Below, piece by piece: positions 1 to 10,468 of a stretch of 64,000 bases of DNA. Location of the stretch: positions 170,145,837 to 170,209,836 of the forward strand of contig CM022300.1 of the NCBI GenBank assembly GCA_011799875.1, written 5' to 3'. Positions within the stretch are counted from its first letter, which is position 1. Each line of letters starts with the position of its first letter. The notes below the pieces were generated by a model that made no database searches, was not told the origin of the DNA, and saw nothing but the letters and a program-made list of their open reading frames with translations. The DNA comes from Thinopyrum elongatum. Lineage: Eukaryota; Streptophyta; Magnoliopsida; Poales; Poaceae. A program made the translations under genes and the position numbers.

Positions 1-726
1 CGTGTGTCCTGTTCTTGCATTCTGCAACTCCATTCTATTGAGGAGTATAAGGGGCAGATAGCTCATGAGTGATACCAAGTTCGTCAAGATAGTCATCAAG
101 ACCGGTGTTCTTGAACTCGGTGTTGTTGTTGCTTCTGATGTGCTTGATCTTGAAGCCATAATTCGTCATGGCTCAATTTGCTAACCGTTTGAAGACACCC
201 TGCACTTCAGTCTTGAAGGTAATGATATGCACCCAGGTGTAACGAGAATAATCATCAACTATGACAAATCTGTAGAGTGATGTTGCATTGGTTAATGTGG
301 CATAATGAGTAGGACCAAAGAGATCCATATGAAGTAATTCAAAGGGACGAGTAGTGGTCATAATTGTCTTCGCGGAGTGCTTGGATCTGGTCATCTTTCC
401 AGACTCACAAGCACTGCAAAGGTGATCTTTGACAAATTTGATGCCCTCGACGCCAATGATATGCTTCTTTTTGATGATTGTGCTCAAATTCCTCATGCCA
501 GCATGTCCAAGTCGTTGATGCCATAGACAACATTCTAAGACTTTTGCCAGTAGACACGTGGAAGGTTGAGGACCTAGAGAGAAATCTACAATGTACAAAT
601 CACCTCTCCTAAAGCCTTCGAAGACTTTGGACTTGTCAGATTCCATTAGCACAGTGCATCTATATTTTCCAAAGATAACAATCATATCAAGATCACAAAG
701 CATTGAGACAGACATGATGTTGTATC
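1..726 (-). pseudogene. Copia-type polyprotein remnant: GAG-pre-integrase and integrase core
   Basis: The minus strand encodes the zinc-binding pre-integrase region of a Ty1/copia polyprotein (WHQRLGH, then CSACESGK) followed by the integrase core (LLHMDLFGP and VDDYSRYTWV), which inserts element cDNA into the host chromosome. Downstream of the main open stretch (173-766) the same protein continues through an in-frame TGA at about 171-173. It can be followed through NNNTEFKNTGLDDY and a one-base shift in a C run near position 30-40, then another stop near the window edge. RT and RNase H would lie to the left, outside the window. The fragment ends at 726, where the LTR of element A begins, so that insertion cut this older element. 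The family assignment rests on motifs only. Confidence 0.85.
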
Positions 727-1611
727 TGTCGGAATCGGGGCTCCGGGGACCCAAGGAAAGGTTCAAACTCTGGGGTGTGCGTGAAGAACCCCACTAAGCT
801 CTGCCTCACTGCTCACTGCCTCACAATGATGCTCCGGTGTGCTCGAGGGAGGGGAAAGGAAGACACAACATGGCGATTTACCCAGGTTCGGGCCACCTTG
901 CGGTGTAAGACCCTACTCTTGCTTTGTGTGGATTGCCTTGCGGGGAGGATGAGTATGAACGAGTACAAGGATGAACTACATCCGGAGAGCTCAGGGTCCG
1001 ACCCCTCTCTATGGTGGAGACTAGCCTATATTTATACTGGCCTTGGTCCTCTTCCCCCGAAAACTCTAGGCGAGAAGGGATACCACAATGGCCAATTTTG
1101 AAGGGGGACAGGAGTAGATCCTATCCTGACTAAATGTGGTCTTCGCCTACCAAAGCTTCCTTCCATGACGCGGTTGTGGGCTCGGTGCTGACCTTTGTCC
1201 TGGCGAGCCCGCGGTCCTGGCCTTCTTGCACCGAAGCGGCAGCCTTTGGGGATAGCTTTGGGAACCCGCATGTCGTCCTTGCCTCCTTAGCATAAAATAG
1301 GAAAGCATCTCTATCCGCGCCCGCTGGCACCCTTATGGTTCCGCTCGTCATGGCTTGCGTCACCCACGTGCAGCGCGAGGTAGGGTGGCAAGCCTAGAGA
1401 TGTCCGCCCCGCGGGGGGCCTCGGGAGGCAGCTTCGGGAGGCTGCCACCCGCGAGGCCCTCGGGAGCTCTTGATGACCCTTGCTAACGCTCGCCTCGTGA
1501 GGCGGGGGCCCTTGCGAGGGTCTTGCATGTGAAGTCTTGATGGTGGGCTGCGTTGGTCGTTCTGATGACGCCACGCGATGGGCCGCAGGCAGACGGGCCT
1601 GGGTACCACCA
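727..1611 (-). repeat. 3' LTR of element A
   Basis: It begins with TGTCGG at 727, directly against the broken copia integrase. It contains the stretch ACCCAGGTTCGGGCC...AAGACCCTACTCTTGCTTTG, which has a clear counterpart in the LTRs of element D (ACCCAGGTTCAGGCC...AAAACCCTACTCCTGCTTTG). The inner end is placed at CCACCA (1611) because the next bases resemble the complement of the polypurine tract beside the element D LTR. The resulting 885 bp is close to the 873 bp of element D. The inner boundary is an inference; the other LTR is not in the window. Confidence 0.6.
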
Positions 1612-1777
1612 GTCCCATGGGCCTGTGGTGCGCATGACTCCGCTCGCGGTGGAGGGGAAAAGAGGGGGCGAAGCGACGTGGGCCACAACTGCCTGCGGGC
1701 AAGGCTTGACGCGGGGCGCACGATGGGGCATGGGACGCCCCCACTTCTCACGATGCCTCGGCAATTGCCCAGGCTGA

Positions 1778-1784
1778 CATAAAG
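1778..1784 (+). promoter_or_regulatory. TATA-like motif for the antisense ORF of element A
   Basis: CATAAAG lies about 150 bp before the ATG at 1930. Similar motifs sit at nearly the same distance before the equivalent ORFs of elements D (18484) and C (about 31338), which makes it more than a chance A/T stretch in a GC-rich region. Function is inferred from position. Confidence 0.4.
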
Positions 1785-1929
1785 CCTGGCGGGCGCTGCG
1801 GGGCCATCATTGCTCCCTTCTCCTGCTTGCATCCGTCTTGCTGTGCCCCCCTTTCTCTTGTGTGAGGTTTCTGTAGATCCAATCCAAGTGTAGCTCTTCC
1901 CCCACCTTGTCTGTGGCTGTGACTCGTGA

Positions 1930-4925
1930 ATGGTGTGCGCCGGGAAGACGAAGTCTGCTGTTCCGACTGCAAGTCCCTCTGCCGCCAGGCCGGCGCTCCT
2001 GACCTCCTCCATCGCCGAGGAGGGGGACCTCGACCCGGTGCTCCCGCTAATAGCCGGCGACCAGAATGAAGGGAGTGTGACCCAGATCTGGCCTGGCTTG
2101 ATGGCGTGGAACAGCCTCAGGGAGTCTGTCTACCCTTTCTACCTCCATAGCATCTACGTGGGGCTGGTCCCGCCGTTCTCCAGCTTCTTCTATGCCATCC
2201 TCACCCACTACCGGATCCACGCTCTACATCTCCAACCAAACTCCATTCTTCTCCTAGCTATCTTTGCCTTCTACTACGAGGCCTTCGTGTGCGTGAGGCC
2301 CTCGGTGGCACTTTTTCGCCACTTCTTCAGCCTGAGGTTCTCCGCCTAGAACAAACGCAGTGCGTGCGTCTCCTTCGTCGCCGTCAAGAGCGGGGGCAGC
2401 CACCTGAAGGTCGGGAAGAAGGCGGAGGGATATTGGCAGCGCTGGGTCTTCATGGACACGGGCCAGGTCAACCCACTCTTGATGTCCCCGGCAGCCCCTC
2501 CAGAGCAAAGCCCCGGGTGGAGCCACAAGAGGCTCGTCGACCCGAGGGCGAAACCTGTCCTGGAGGTGATAGCTTCGCATGAGGATGCGAAGCTGACGGG
2601 GGGGATGATCATCATGGAGTTCCTGGGGCTGCGCATTGCGCTACTCCAGGTGCGCTCGCGGCCCGCGTGGGAGTACTCCGGTGCCGAGGACGCGATGAGG
2701 CTGCACACCGCCGGCCTGACAGCCGAGGAGCTAGACAGGGCCCTGGGGGTCCTTCTCGGCTACATCCCCGAGGATACCCCTGAGGCCGCGTCCCCGCTGT
2801 ACGTCTACGAGGACATGGCAGACCTGGTTGCGGGGATGCACACCTTCAACGAGTGGGGGCTCGTGCCAGGCGACCACGGCAGCTCACACAAGGTTTCCTC
2901 CACGGTGTTGTTATCTTCCAATGAAGGCGATAGCGGCGAGGACTCGGAGGCGACGGAGGAGGATGACACCGGCCGGGCGTCACCGCCCACTCTCCGCCGG
3001 TCCCTGCGCAGCTATGAGGACGACGACGATACGGACGTGCTACCTCAGTCAGCGAACCCCCGGTCTGCCGACACGGTGGAAGGGGCTGAAGCCTGCCTGA
3101 AGGCCGCCCAGCTACCAATAGTGGGTGCTCGCGTCGCCGAGGCATCGCCTGCATCTCTGGCAGCGGAGCCACCACTGGGCGCTCCCCCAGCCCTCAAGGA
3201 GGGTGAAAACCTGGCCGGGCTCACCGGGAAGCGCGACGAGCACCCTGCCAGCAGTGCCGGGGTGGCGCGCATGGGTAACGGTGGCACACCGTCTTCCGCT
3301 GAGAGGAAGAGGAAGTGGGACGCCCGGGACTAGTGAGTGCCTTGGCCTATGTGTCGTGCGCCCATAGTTAGTATGCTCGTGCTAACGTCTTTCCCCTGCA
3401 GGATCCTGGACGGCGGCGAGGAGCAGAAGAAGAAGGTAGCCGTCAGGGCAAAAGTGTCCTCTGTCTCGAGGCCGGTGTCGGGACTTGGTCGGGGCTTCGG
3501 TGGGCGCATGGGTGCCTTGCATCGCTCCGGCACCTTGCCCGGGCACACAGGCTCCGCCGCGCCCAGGTGCAGGGACATCGCAGCAGCCCCCAGTGCCACC
3601 CCAGCGCGACAAGGGGGGCTGAGTGCTGGGACCGCGACGGCCCAGCCCCCAGCGCCGCCTGTCCAACCCGTGCCATCTCAACACGCGGCGAAGGGGGAGG
3701 CGTCTCAGGCTCCACCGGCCATCCTTACCCCACCAACTGAGCACGATGCTGGGCGTGCGATGACGCTGCCCCCAACTGTGTCGCCTCCTAGGGCCAAGCG
3801 AGCCAGCGCAGCAGCCCCCCCAGCCGCACCGCATGAGCCGAGCAAGGGGAGGGATTTTGAGCCCCCTGTGCTCCAGGTGGAGGACACCAGGGCCTCCTCG
3901 TGCGTGGTGACGGCGAGCGCCGAGGCGCTACCCCCTCGCCAGGCCCTCACGCTTGTGACCTGCAGCACCCTGCTCAGAAGCGGGGTGTTGGCTGACGCTC
4001 GGGTCACACTCGACCGGCTCAGTGCGGACCTCCAGGACACCGAAGGGCGCCTTGCCCGGGCGGGCCTGAAGCTCGCCACGGGGTGGCGCTAGCTTGATAC
4101 AACCACTAAGGAGTCCCAGATCAGGACCGACGCCATCGTCACGGAGAGCAAGAAGGAAGCCGCCGAGGCTAAGGCAGCCCGGGACAGTGATCTTTCCAAA
4201 GCGGGGGAGTCCACGAAGCACCGCGGTGAGGTGGAGGCCAGCCTGAAGGCGCTCCAGGAAGAACAGGCCGCGCATGCATGGTAACTCCAGCAGCGGGAGG
4301 AGGACCTCAAGGCTCGCGAGGCGAAGCTTGCGGATCGCGACTCCGAGCTGACGAAGGTGGCGGCCAAACAGGCCATGGAGCGTGGGCGCTTGGAAACGCT
4401 GTAGCACGAGGTGACCGAAGCCCAAGCAGCTTACGCCAAGCACGTCTCCGAGGCGAATGCCAAGCTGGACGCTAGGGAGAAGATGATCCAAGCCGACACC
4501 GATGTGATGGCAGCGGCAGACCACACCGCCTTCTCTTCCCTCGAGCTCAGGGCTCGCCAAGCGTTGAGCTCCATATGCAGGGAGGGGTTCGAGGCTTTGC
4601 TCGCAGCCCCGATGTCGACAACGCTAAGCTTTCCTCCAAGCTCATTGGAGAACTCGAGGGCACGGCCCAGATGGTGGACGGTATCCTGGAGGAGGAATGT
4701 CGCGACCTCTTCTCCGTGGCGGCGACACACGTCTTCAGCCATATTCTCCTCCGTGACCTTGGCTTTCACTTCGGCGAGGTGATAGGCCTTGTCCCCGAAG
4801 AATCTCGCCTCGGCCTGGCGGAAGCTGTCGGGAGCCACGTGACCGCGCTGCTCGAGAGGTTCTCCTGCAGTTGTGACGGGGGACCTGTTGAGGCCGTGGA
4901 CGACGGCAATGGCGCTTCTTTCTGA
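1930..4925 (+). pseudogene. Antisense accessory ORF of element A (Transposase_28-like N-terminus, coiled-coil C-terminus)
   Basis: The N-terminal part (about residues 40-140) has the pattern of the putative gypsy-type transposon domain, with YPFYLHSIYVGLVPPFSSFF and a following ALFRHFFSLRF, matching the better preserved ORF of element D. An in-frame TAG at 2347-2349 interrupts it; the same frame then runs to 3333. A GT-AG gap near 3334-3401 (GTGAGT, then CCCCTGCAG) probably marks an intron. The following exon is Pro/Ala-rich and passes into an acidic and basic coiled coil (for example EEDLKAREAKLADRDSELTK), with further stops at about 4092, 4284 and 4404 and a frame change near 4,600. The last open part ends at 4925. 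The role of this protein is unknown; it is transposon-encoded, not a host gene. Confidence 0.7.
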
Positions 4926-5325
4926 AACTTCTTTTATTACCCTGCAACAGATTGACCCTGCCTCACGGAGGCGTAAGACGATGGTTTTAATTTGTGAGAC
5001 ACTTGATGTTTGTAATAACTACTCGTAATCGTCGGTTTTTCTCTCTAAGCTTTGGTTTTTAGTTTTGCTTGCTTTCGCGCTCTACCTTAGCAGGGCCCAA
5101 CTTCATGCAAGCCTCAACCATTGTTGGATGCCAGGTCGCGATGCCTAGAGCAGACCAGGAGGTGAGGTGCTCTGGTAGTTAGTGAAGGCTCCTGAGGTGC
5201 GATGCTCAAGGAGCCCCCTTTGACGTGCAAGCAGCCCACGTGAGAAAAAATGCTAGCATTGGCGAGGTTGTCCCGACGGTGCACATACCTAGCTTTCATC
5301 GGCTTCCACCTGGGTGTTACGCGAG

Positions 5326-6330
5326 GAGACTAGAGACCAAGGGACTTGGTGGGGTGTCGTGCATGGGAGCAGGCCCACAAGCCAGAGCCCGGTCCCTTGG
5401 GTTTTTCAGCACTGCTGGGACTGACCCGAGCACAGTCACCATGTCCAGCCCCCACTCACGTGAGGCCCAAGGGAAAGCTGGGAGCAATGTCGCCGAAGGG
5501 TTGTGCGGTGGCCGTGACAGGCACGGGCCATCCTGAGGTTGTTACCGCCCGTGGGGCGCCCTCAGTTGATTATCCACCAGCGCAGAGCATGGGGCTTCCA
5601 CTGGGCGTTGGCATGGTCATATTGCGACTATTCCGCCAGCGCGGAGCATGGGGCTTCCACTGGGCGTGGGCATGGCCGTATTGTGATCATTCTGCCAGCG
5701 CTGACAATGGGGCTTCCACTGGGCATGGGAAGGAGCTCTGTACTAGAGTCTTCGGGGCATGTACAACCCTATCTTGTTCGTACGCGTGGCATGCACGGCA
5801 GAACTTGTGAAGGTGTTAGACGCTCATGAGCTAGCGCGGGGCTCAGGAGGTCCTACCTCTGTCCTCAGGCGGGTTGCGCCTGTCTCCTGGAGCGGTTGCG
5901 CGCTTGTGTAACCTGAGACATGGGGGCGACCCATGCCGAATGATCGTCCAGAGGCCATCGCATGAGAAGGTTAGACACCAAGGACCCATAGGATGTGACG
6001 TGTATGGGTCTGGCCCGACAGACAGAGCTCGGTCACTTGGGTTTAGCTACGCTGCAGGGACGGACCCGAGCACAGACGCCATGCCATGCCTTCTCATGTA
6101 ACGATCTGAGGAGGAACACCCGGCGCGCGGCGCCAACGGTGGTGAAGCACCACAATTGCGGTTGTACGAACCGGGACGCACCCTTACTTGCCTGCTCGCG
6201 ATAGTCCCATGAGAGGACGAGACACCAAGGACCCCGAGAGTTGACGTGCACGGGGGCTGGCCCGCGAGACAGAGCTCGGTCGCTTGGATTTAACAACACT
6301 GCTGGGACGGACCCGAGCACAGACGCCGTG
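5326..6330 (+). repeat. Three copies of an approximately 120-bp repeat
   Basis: Copies lie at about 5326-5442, 5966-6083 and 6211-6330. Each runs from AGA(C)ACCAAGGAC through a GGGTCTGGCCC...AGAGCTCGGTC core to GGACCCGAGCACAGACGCC. Spacing is uneven, so these are degenerate former tandem units rather than a clean array. Confidence 0.75.
5581..5733 (+). repeat. 59-bp tandem repeat, about 2.6 copies
   Basis: Units start at 5581, 5640 and 5699, each with the core GCATGGGGCTTCCACTGGGC followed by a variable ATTG-containing half. It explains the repetitive short reading frames in this stretch. Confidence 0.8.
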
Positions 6331-6619
6331 ATGGTCCTTTGTCATGAAGTGATCGAGAGCAGGTTCGCGAGGGCGCGGCGACTCCCATGGTGTCGAAGCA
6401 CTGATCACACAATTTAAGCCATCGGGAAGATTTTTATCAAGGCACAGATAAATCCGATACATGAGCAAAAAGCAACGGAGCTGCAGGGGCGAACCCTGAC
6501 CAGCCTGAGGTTGATGCAGCCTATAGGGCACCCTCAACTGAATAAACCAAAAAGTCAGTTGGCAATGTTGCTGCGGAGGCGTTGATGTAGCTAGCGAAGC
6601 GCCCCGCGAAGGTTCACCC

Positions 6620-7081
6620 CTCAAGAGCCGAGCGGCTCCTGAGGCTCGGGAGGTTCGCGAGGGGTGGGGACCTCGTGGGACGCCAACACCAAGCGTCGGG
6701 CCTCATGAGATGCCAGCATGAGCTGCGCAAGCTGCTGGTACGTGGCGCCCATGTTCAGCAGGCCGAAGGGCATGCGGATGTAGTTGCAGGGGACACCCCG
6801 GTCCGGCCGACGCGTGACGGCTAGAAGAGGTCCTGGAAGCGACCCTTGAGGCCTGAGATGTTGACGCACACTCGCAGCTCGCCGCCCGCGTCAGGAGCGG
6901 TAGCTGAGCTGGTGGGGCGTGCGGGGCAACGCTCGCCGCACATGGCCCGCGCTTCCTGAAGCTCGCGGATCTCCTTGCGGATGAACTCTTGTGCTCCTGG
7001 CGCCTCACGCCCTGTTCCTTGCTTGCGGGGGCGTGGGTCGAAGCACGCCTCCAAGTGGTGCCTGAGCACCTCCCTCGTCAC
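6620..7081 (-). pseudogene. Reverse transcriptase fragment of element A
   Basis: On the minus strand a gypsy RT N-terminus is recognisable: a VLRHHLEA-like segment, an EFIRKEIRELQEA helix, and the conserved NYIRMPFGLLNMGATYQQ block about 200 bp further on. The catalytic YxDD block that should follow is absent; the protein runs out just after this block at about 6,640. Frames change between these pieces. RT, RNase H and integrase beyond this point appear deleted. Confidence 0.65.
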
Positions 7082-7259
7082 ATTGGTCAGGTCATATGCT
7101 CTCCAGGCGGAAGCCCTCGAGCCTAACCAGAGGGAGGCGCCGGGCGCGTCTTCCTATGCGGGTGAAGGCATGCCCCGGCGACAGGCGCGGCACCCAAGGT
7201 GTCACAGGCGGGTGCCTTCTTTGCCTTAGGATAGCTCTTGGGGAGGAACTGCTTCTTCT

Positions 7260-8016
7260 TCACGGGGATAGCCTCAGGAGGTGCGACGCCACCCACGTCG
7301 TTGGAATTCTCGGCCGCCGCAACCCGCTAGGCGTGCTCGAGGGAGTAGACCGCATCCTTTTCATCGCAGGCGAGAGTGATGATGTAGCTGCACCCTGGCA
7401 TCTTGAGGACATTGTAGCCATGGTGGGTTGCCGCCATGAACTTGGCAAGGGCAGGGTACCCCAGGATGGCATTGTACGGGAGGCAAATGTGGGCCACGTC
7501 GAAGTCGATGAGCTCGGTGTGGTAGTTGTCACGGGTACCGAAGGTGACTGGGAGGCGCACCTGCCCCAGGGGAGTGGTGGAACCGTCGGTCACCCCAGAG
7601 AATGGCCTGGTGGGCATGAGCTGATCATAAGGTACTTGAAGCATCTCGAAGGTTTCCACAGAGAGGACGTTGAGGCTGGCGCCACCGTCGACGAGAGTCT
7701 TGGTGACATAGACGTTGCTGATGGTGGGCGTGCATAGCATGAGGAGCACGCCGGTAGTGGCTGAGCACCAGAGGTGGTCCTTGGAGTCGAATGTGATTGC
7801 GTGCTGCGACCACCTGAGGGGACGCATGGCCTCAAGCCTCGGGAAGGCAGCATTCACCTCATGAGAGAACTGCTTGAAGTGGCGGTTGGACGTAGGGGCC
7901 TGAGCTCCTCCGAGGATGCAACCTACCACGCGAGGCTCCTGGTAGTCCCCAGCCCCCTCGTCCTGCTGGCTGTTGTCATTCTTCCTGGGCAACGGCAGTA
8001 GCGGCAGGAGGCCCAC
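7260..8016 (-). pseudogene. Retropepsin-like aspartic protease region of element A
   Basis: The minus-strand frame carries the catalytic motif TLVDGGASLNVLS (DGGA form of the retroviral D-[ST]-G) and downstream LPYNAILGYPALAKFMAATH, the ILGRPAL-type block typical of Ty3/gypsy proteases. It would cleave the Gag-Pol polyprotein. It follows the gag region in the same orientation and matches the protease of element D at 26823-27689. The approximately 230-residue frame is itself open, but the surrounding polyprotein is broken. Confidence 0.8.
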
Positions 8017-8021
8017 GTTGC

Positions 8022-8985
8022 CCTGAGGGCGGGCCTTGTGAGGCTGATCGCGCCAGGCGCCATCACGAGGCTGATCGCGCCAGCCACCATCACGAGGCTG
8101 GTCACGCCAGCGCTGACGGGGGTTGCGGTTGTTCCATCAGCCTCCGCCACGGCTGCCTTCGCCGCCAGAGCCATGGTCGTAGCGGTCAGGGCGGTGGCCC
8201 GAGCGCTCGTCATGGAGCACCCTGAGCTCCTGACAGTCATCAGTGTTGTGGGTGCGCACGTTGTGGTAGATGCAAAACTGGTGGCCGTCCTTGCCAAGCT
8301 CATCGTGTTCGCGACCGCACTTCAGCTCTGGCTCCGCCGCCAGCATGGTGGGGCCCTTACGCTTCACTTCCGTGGCCTTGGCCTTCTTCTACTAGGGCTC
8401 GACGTCGTGGTTTTTGAGAAGAGACAGGCGGCCTTCCTCCACCCTGGCGCACTTGTCAACCAGGTTGAACAGCTCCAGCGCCGTGCAAAGGTTGTCGTTG
8501 ATGGCGACTTTTTCGTTCATCCTGACGTCCGTGATGCCGTCAATGAACACCGAGATGATGGCTTTGTCCGAGGCCTTTGGGATCTTGAGGTGCACCTGGG
8601 TGAAATGCTAAATGTACTTATGGAGGGTCTTGCCAGGGCGCTGCTTCACACGCCATAGATCGTTGATGGTGAGGGCACGGTCGCGGGTGCCTTGGAAGTT
8701 GGCGATGAACCGCTCTTGGAGGTCATCCCATGAAGAGATCGACCCCTCAGGCAGGTTCATGAGCCAGGAGCATGCGCCATCCTTGAGGGCCATGGGGAAC
8801 CAGTTCGCCATGACCTTGTCATCGCCGTTCACCGCCTCGATGCTCAGCGCGTAGAGCTGGAGGAACTCTGTGGGGTCGGGAATGCCGTCGTAGCGCGGGG
8901 GCAGCTCTGGCTTGAACTTGACCGGCCAGACCACCCGACGTGGCTCGCGAGTGAACACTCTGCAGACAGCGGTGCTTATGGGCAC
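8022..8985 (-). pseudogene. Gag capsid region of element A
   Basis: Retrotransposon gag domain: ANWFPMALKDGACSWLMNLP, then SWDDLQERFIANFQGT, as in plant Ty3/gypsy capsid proteins. A stop lies at 8608-8610 (after RPGKTLHKYI), the frame continues with HLKIPKASDKAIISVF, and another stop follows near 8392. A zinc-knuckle-like C..H...H..C segment is seen near 8,220-8,260. The N-terminus is lost at 8991, where element B is inserted. Confidence 0.8.
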
Positions 8986-8991
8986 TAAAAG

Positions 8992-10468
8992 TGTGCTATA
9001 TCGACTAGAGGGGGGTGAATAGGCAATTTTTTACAAATTCGTCGCTGAGGAATTACTACTTGAGGAATATGCTAAGTGATGAAATACAAGCAGCGGATAA
9101 AGTACTCAAGTGCAAGCATAACATGGCAGTAACACAGTCATCATGATGAGATAAAGCATACACAGAGCACAAGTAGCATGTAAATAGGATAAGCAGGCAG
9201 AAGACAAGGTGACTGGAGAAATAGGATTGAGGAAATTGAGAAAGAATTCAGTCAAAGTCTTCAAACAATAACGATCAAGATCAACAACAAGTAAGCGATG
9301 AATTGAAAGAGTTGATGAAATAGAACTAGTAGCTCCCTGAAGACAGTGATTTGGTAGACCAGTTCCAACTGCTGTGACAATTGTACGTCTGGTTGGAGTG
9401 GCTTGGTATTTAAACCAAGGGACACATAGTCCCAGGACACACATCCCTTACTGTATTCTCCTTGAGCTTAGGTCACACAGACCTCGCCCAATCACTCATG
9501 GTAAGTCTTCAAGGTGACTTCCAAACCTTCACAAACTCGGTCACCCAGCAATCCGCAATTCCTCTTGGATGCTCTAGACCATGATGCCTAACCATCTGGA
9601 AGATGCACAGTCTTCAAAGGTAAAAAGCATCGGCTCCACACAGGAACAATCGCTTCAGTGATGCTCAATCACATTGGGTTTTAGGTGTTGGGGTTTTGGG
9701 TTTTTCCTCACTGATGATTCTCTATCAAAGTCCTCAGAGGATGGTATGCTCTAAATGACAAGTGTCAATCTATCTCTGAGCAGCCAACCAGCTAGTGGTT
9801 GAAGGGGGCGGCTATTTATAGCCAGGGAGCAGCCCGACATGATAAGACAAAAATGCCCCTAATGATATGACCATTGGATGGATAAGATATTTTGACAGCT
9901 GGCGTAAAGCACAACAACGGTCGGAAGTTCGAACCATGAAATTCCTCAGGGCTATCATGTTCCTCACTGTAGGCAATTCGCACTGGCGAAATCCTAACTC
10001 CTCAACCAGAACAAATTCCTCAGAGACCAGAAGATCTTCGTCTCTGTCACTGAAGAAATTGACTGAACTGCAAGAGATTTCCAAATGCTTTGCTCAAAGG
10101 ATTGGGTATTTGTAGGCTTTGAGATGAGCATCACTTGGAAATTTTTCCTTAGTATTACATCGACCCCCTTTAACAGTACGGTGTTTCCTATGACTCAAAA
10201 GAAGGAAATGAAACTACGAAAACAAAAGTCTTCACGCTTCATAGTCCTCACATCAATATCTTCAAGTTCACACCAATTTCCTCATTTTCAAAGTCTTCAA
10301 GAAAAGCACAAAGTCTTCAGATGAAGACATTCATTTTTAGGGGTCGACATTCATCGGATATATCAAACTCCTCAGAGACTTATAAGACCTGTGTACACTC
10401 ACAAACATATTAGTCCCTTAACCTATAAGTCTTCAATACACCAAAATCACTAAGGGGCCCTAGATGCA
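8992..10468 (-). repeat. 3' LTR of element B
   Basis: On the plus strand it starts TGTGCTATATCGACTAG and ends CTAGATGCA, giving TG...CA ends. The adjacent CTCCCCCTTTTT on the inner side is the complement of a polypurine tract (AAAAAGGGGGAG), so this is the 3' LTR of a minus-strand element. The 5 bases outside it are AAAAG, but the partner duplication cannot be tested because the other end of the element is missing. Confidence 0.7.

Larger units (their letters stand above)
4926..6600. other. Non-coding spacer of element A between accessory ORF and pol
   Basis: Contains no convincing coding frame. It holds three dispersed copies of an approximately 120-bp repeat and a short 59-bp tandem array, described separately. 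A long repeat-bearing spacer here is common in Tat-lineage elements. Confidence 0.6.
727..8991 (-). mobile_element. Element A: Tat-type Ty3/gypsy retrotransposon remnant
   Basis: Order along the plus strand: an LTR starting TGTCGGAATCGGGG, an accessory ORF on the plus strand, a repeat-rich spacer, then RT, protease and gag on the minus strand. This is the Tat-lineage layout, with the accessory ORF antisense to gag-pol between pol and the 3' LTR. The element therefore runs on the minus strand and the LTR at 727 is its 3' LTR. RNase H, integrase and most of RT are missing, apparently deleted near 6,600. The 5' part is cut at 8991 by the LTR of element B. The copy cannot be autonomous. Confidence 0.75.

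Noticed and set aside
1311..2012. 233-residue minus-strand frame in the element A LTR region
   Set aside because: Overlaps an LTR and the 5' end of the antisense accessory ORF; composition is typical of GC-rich antisense frames.
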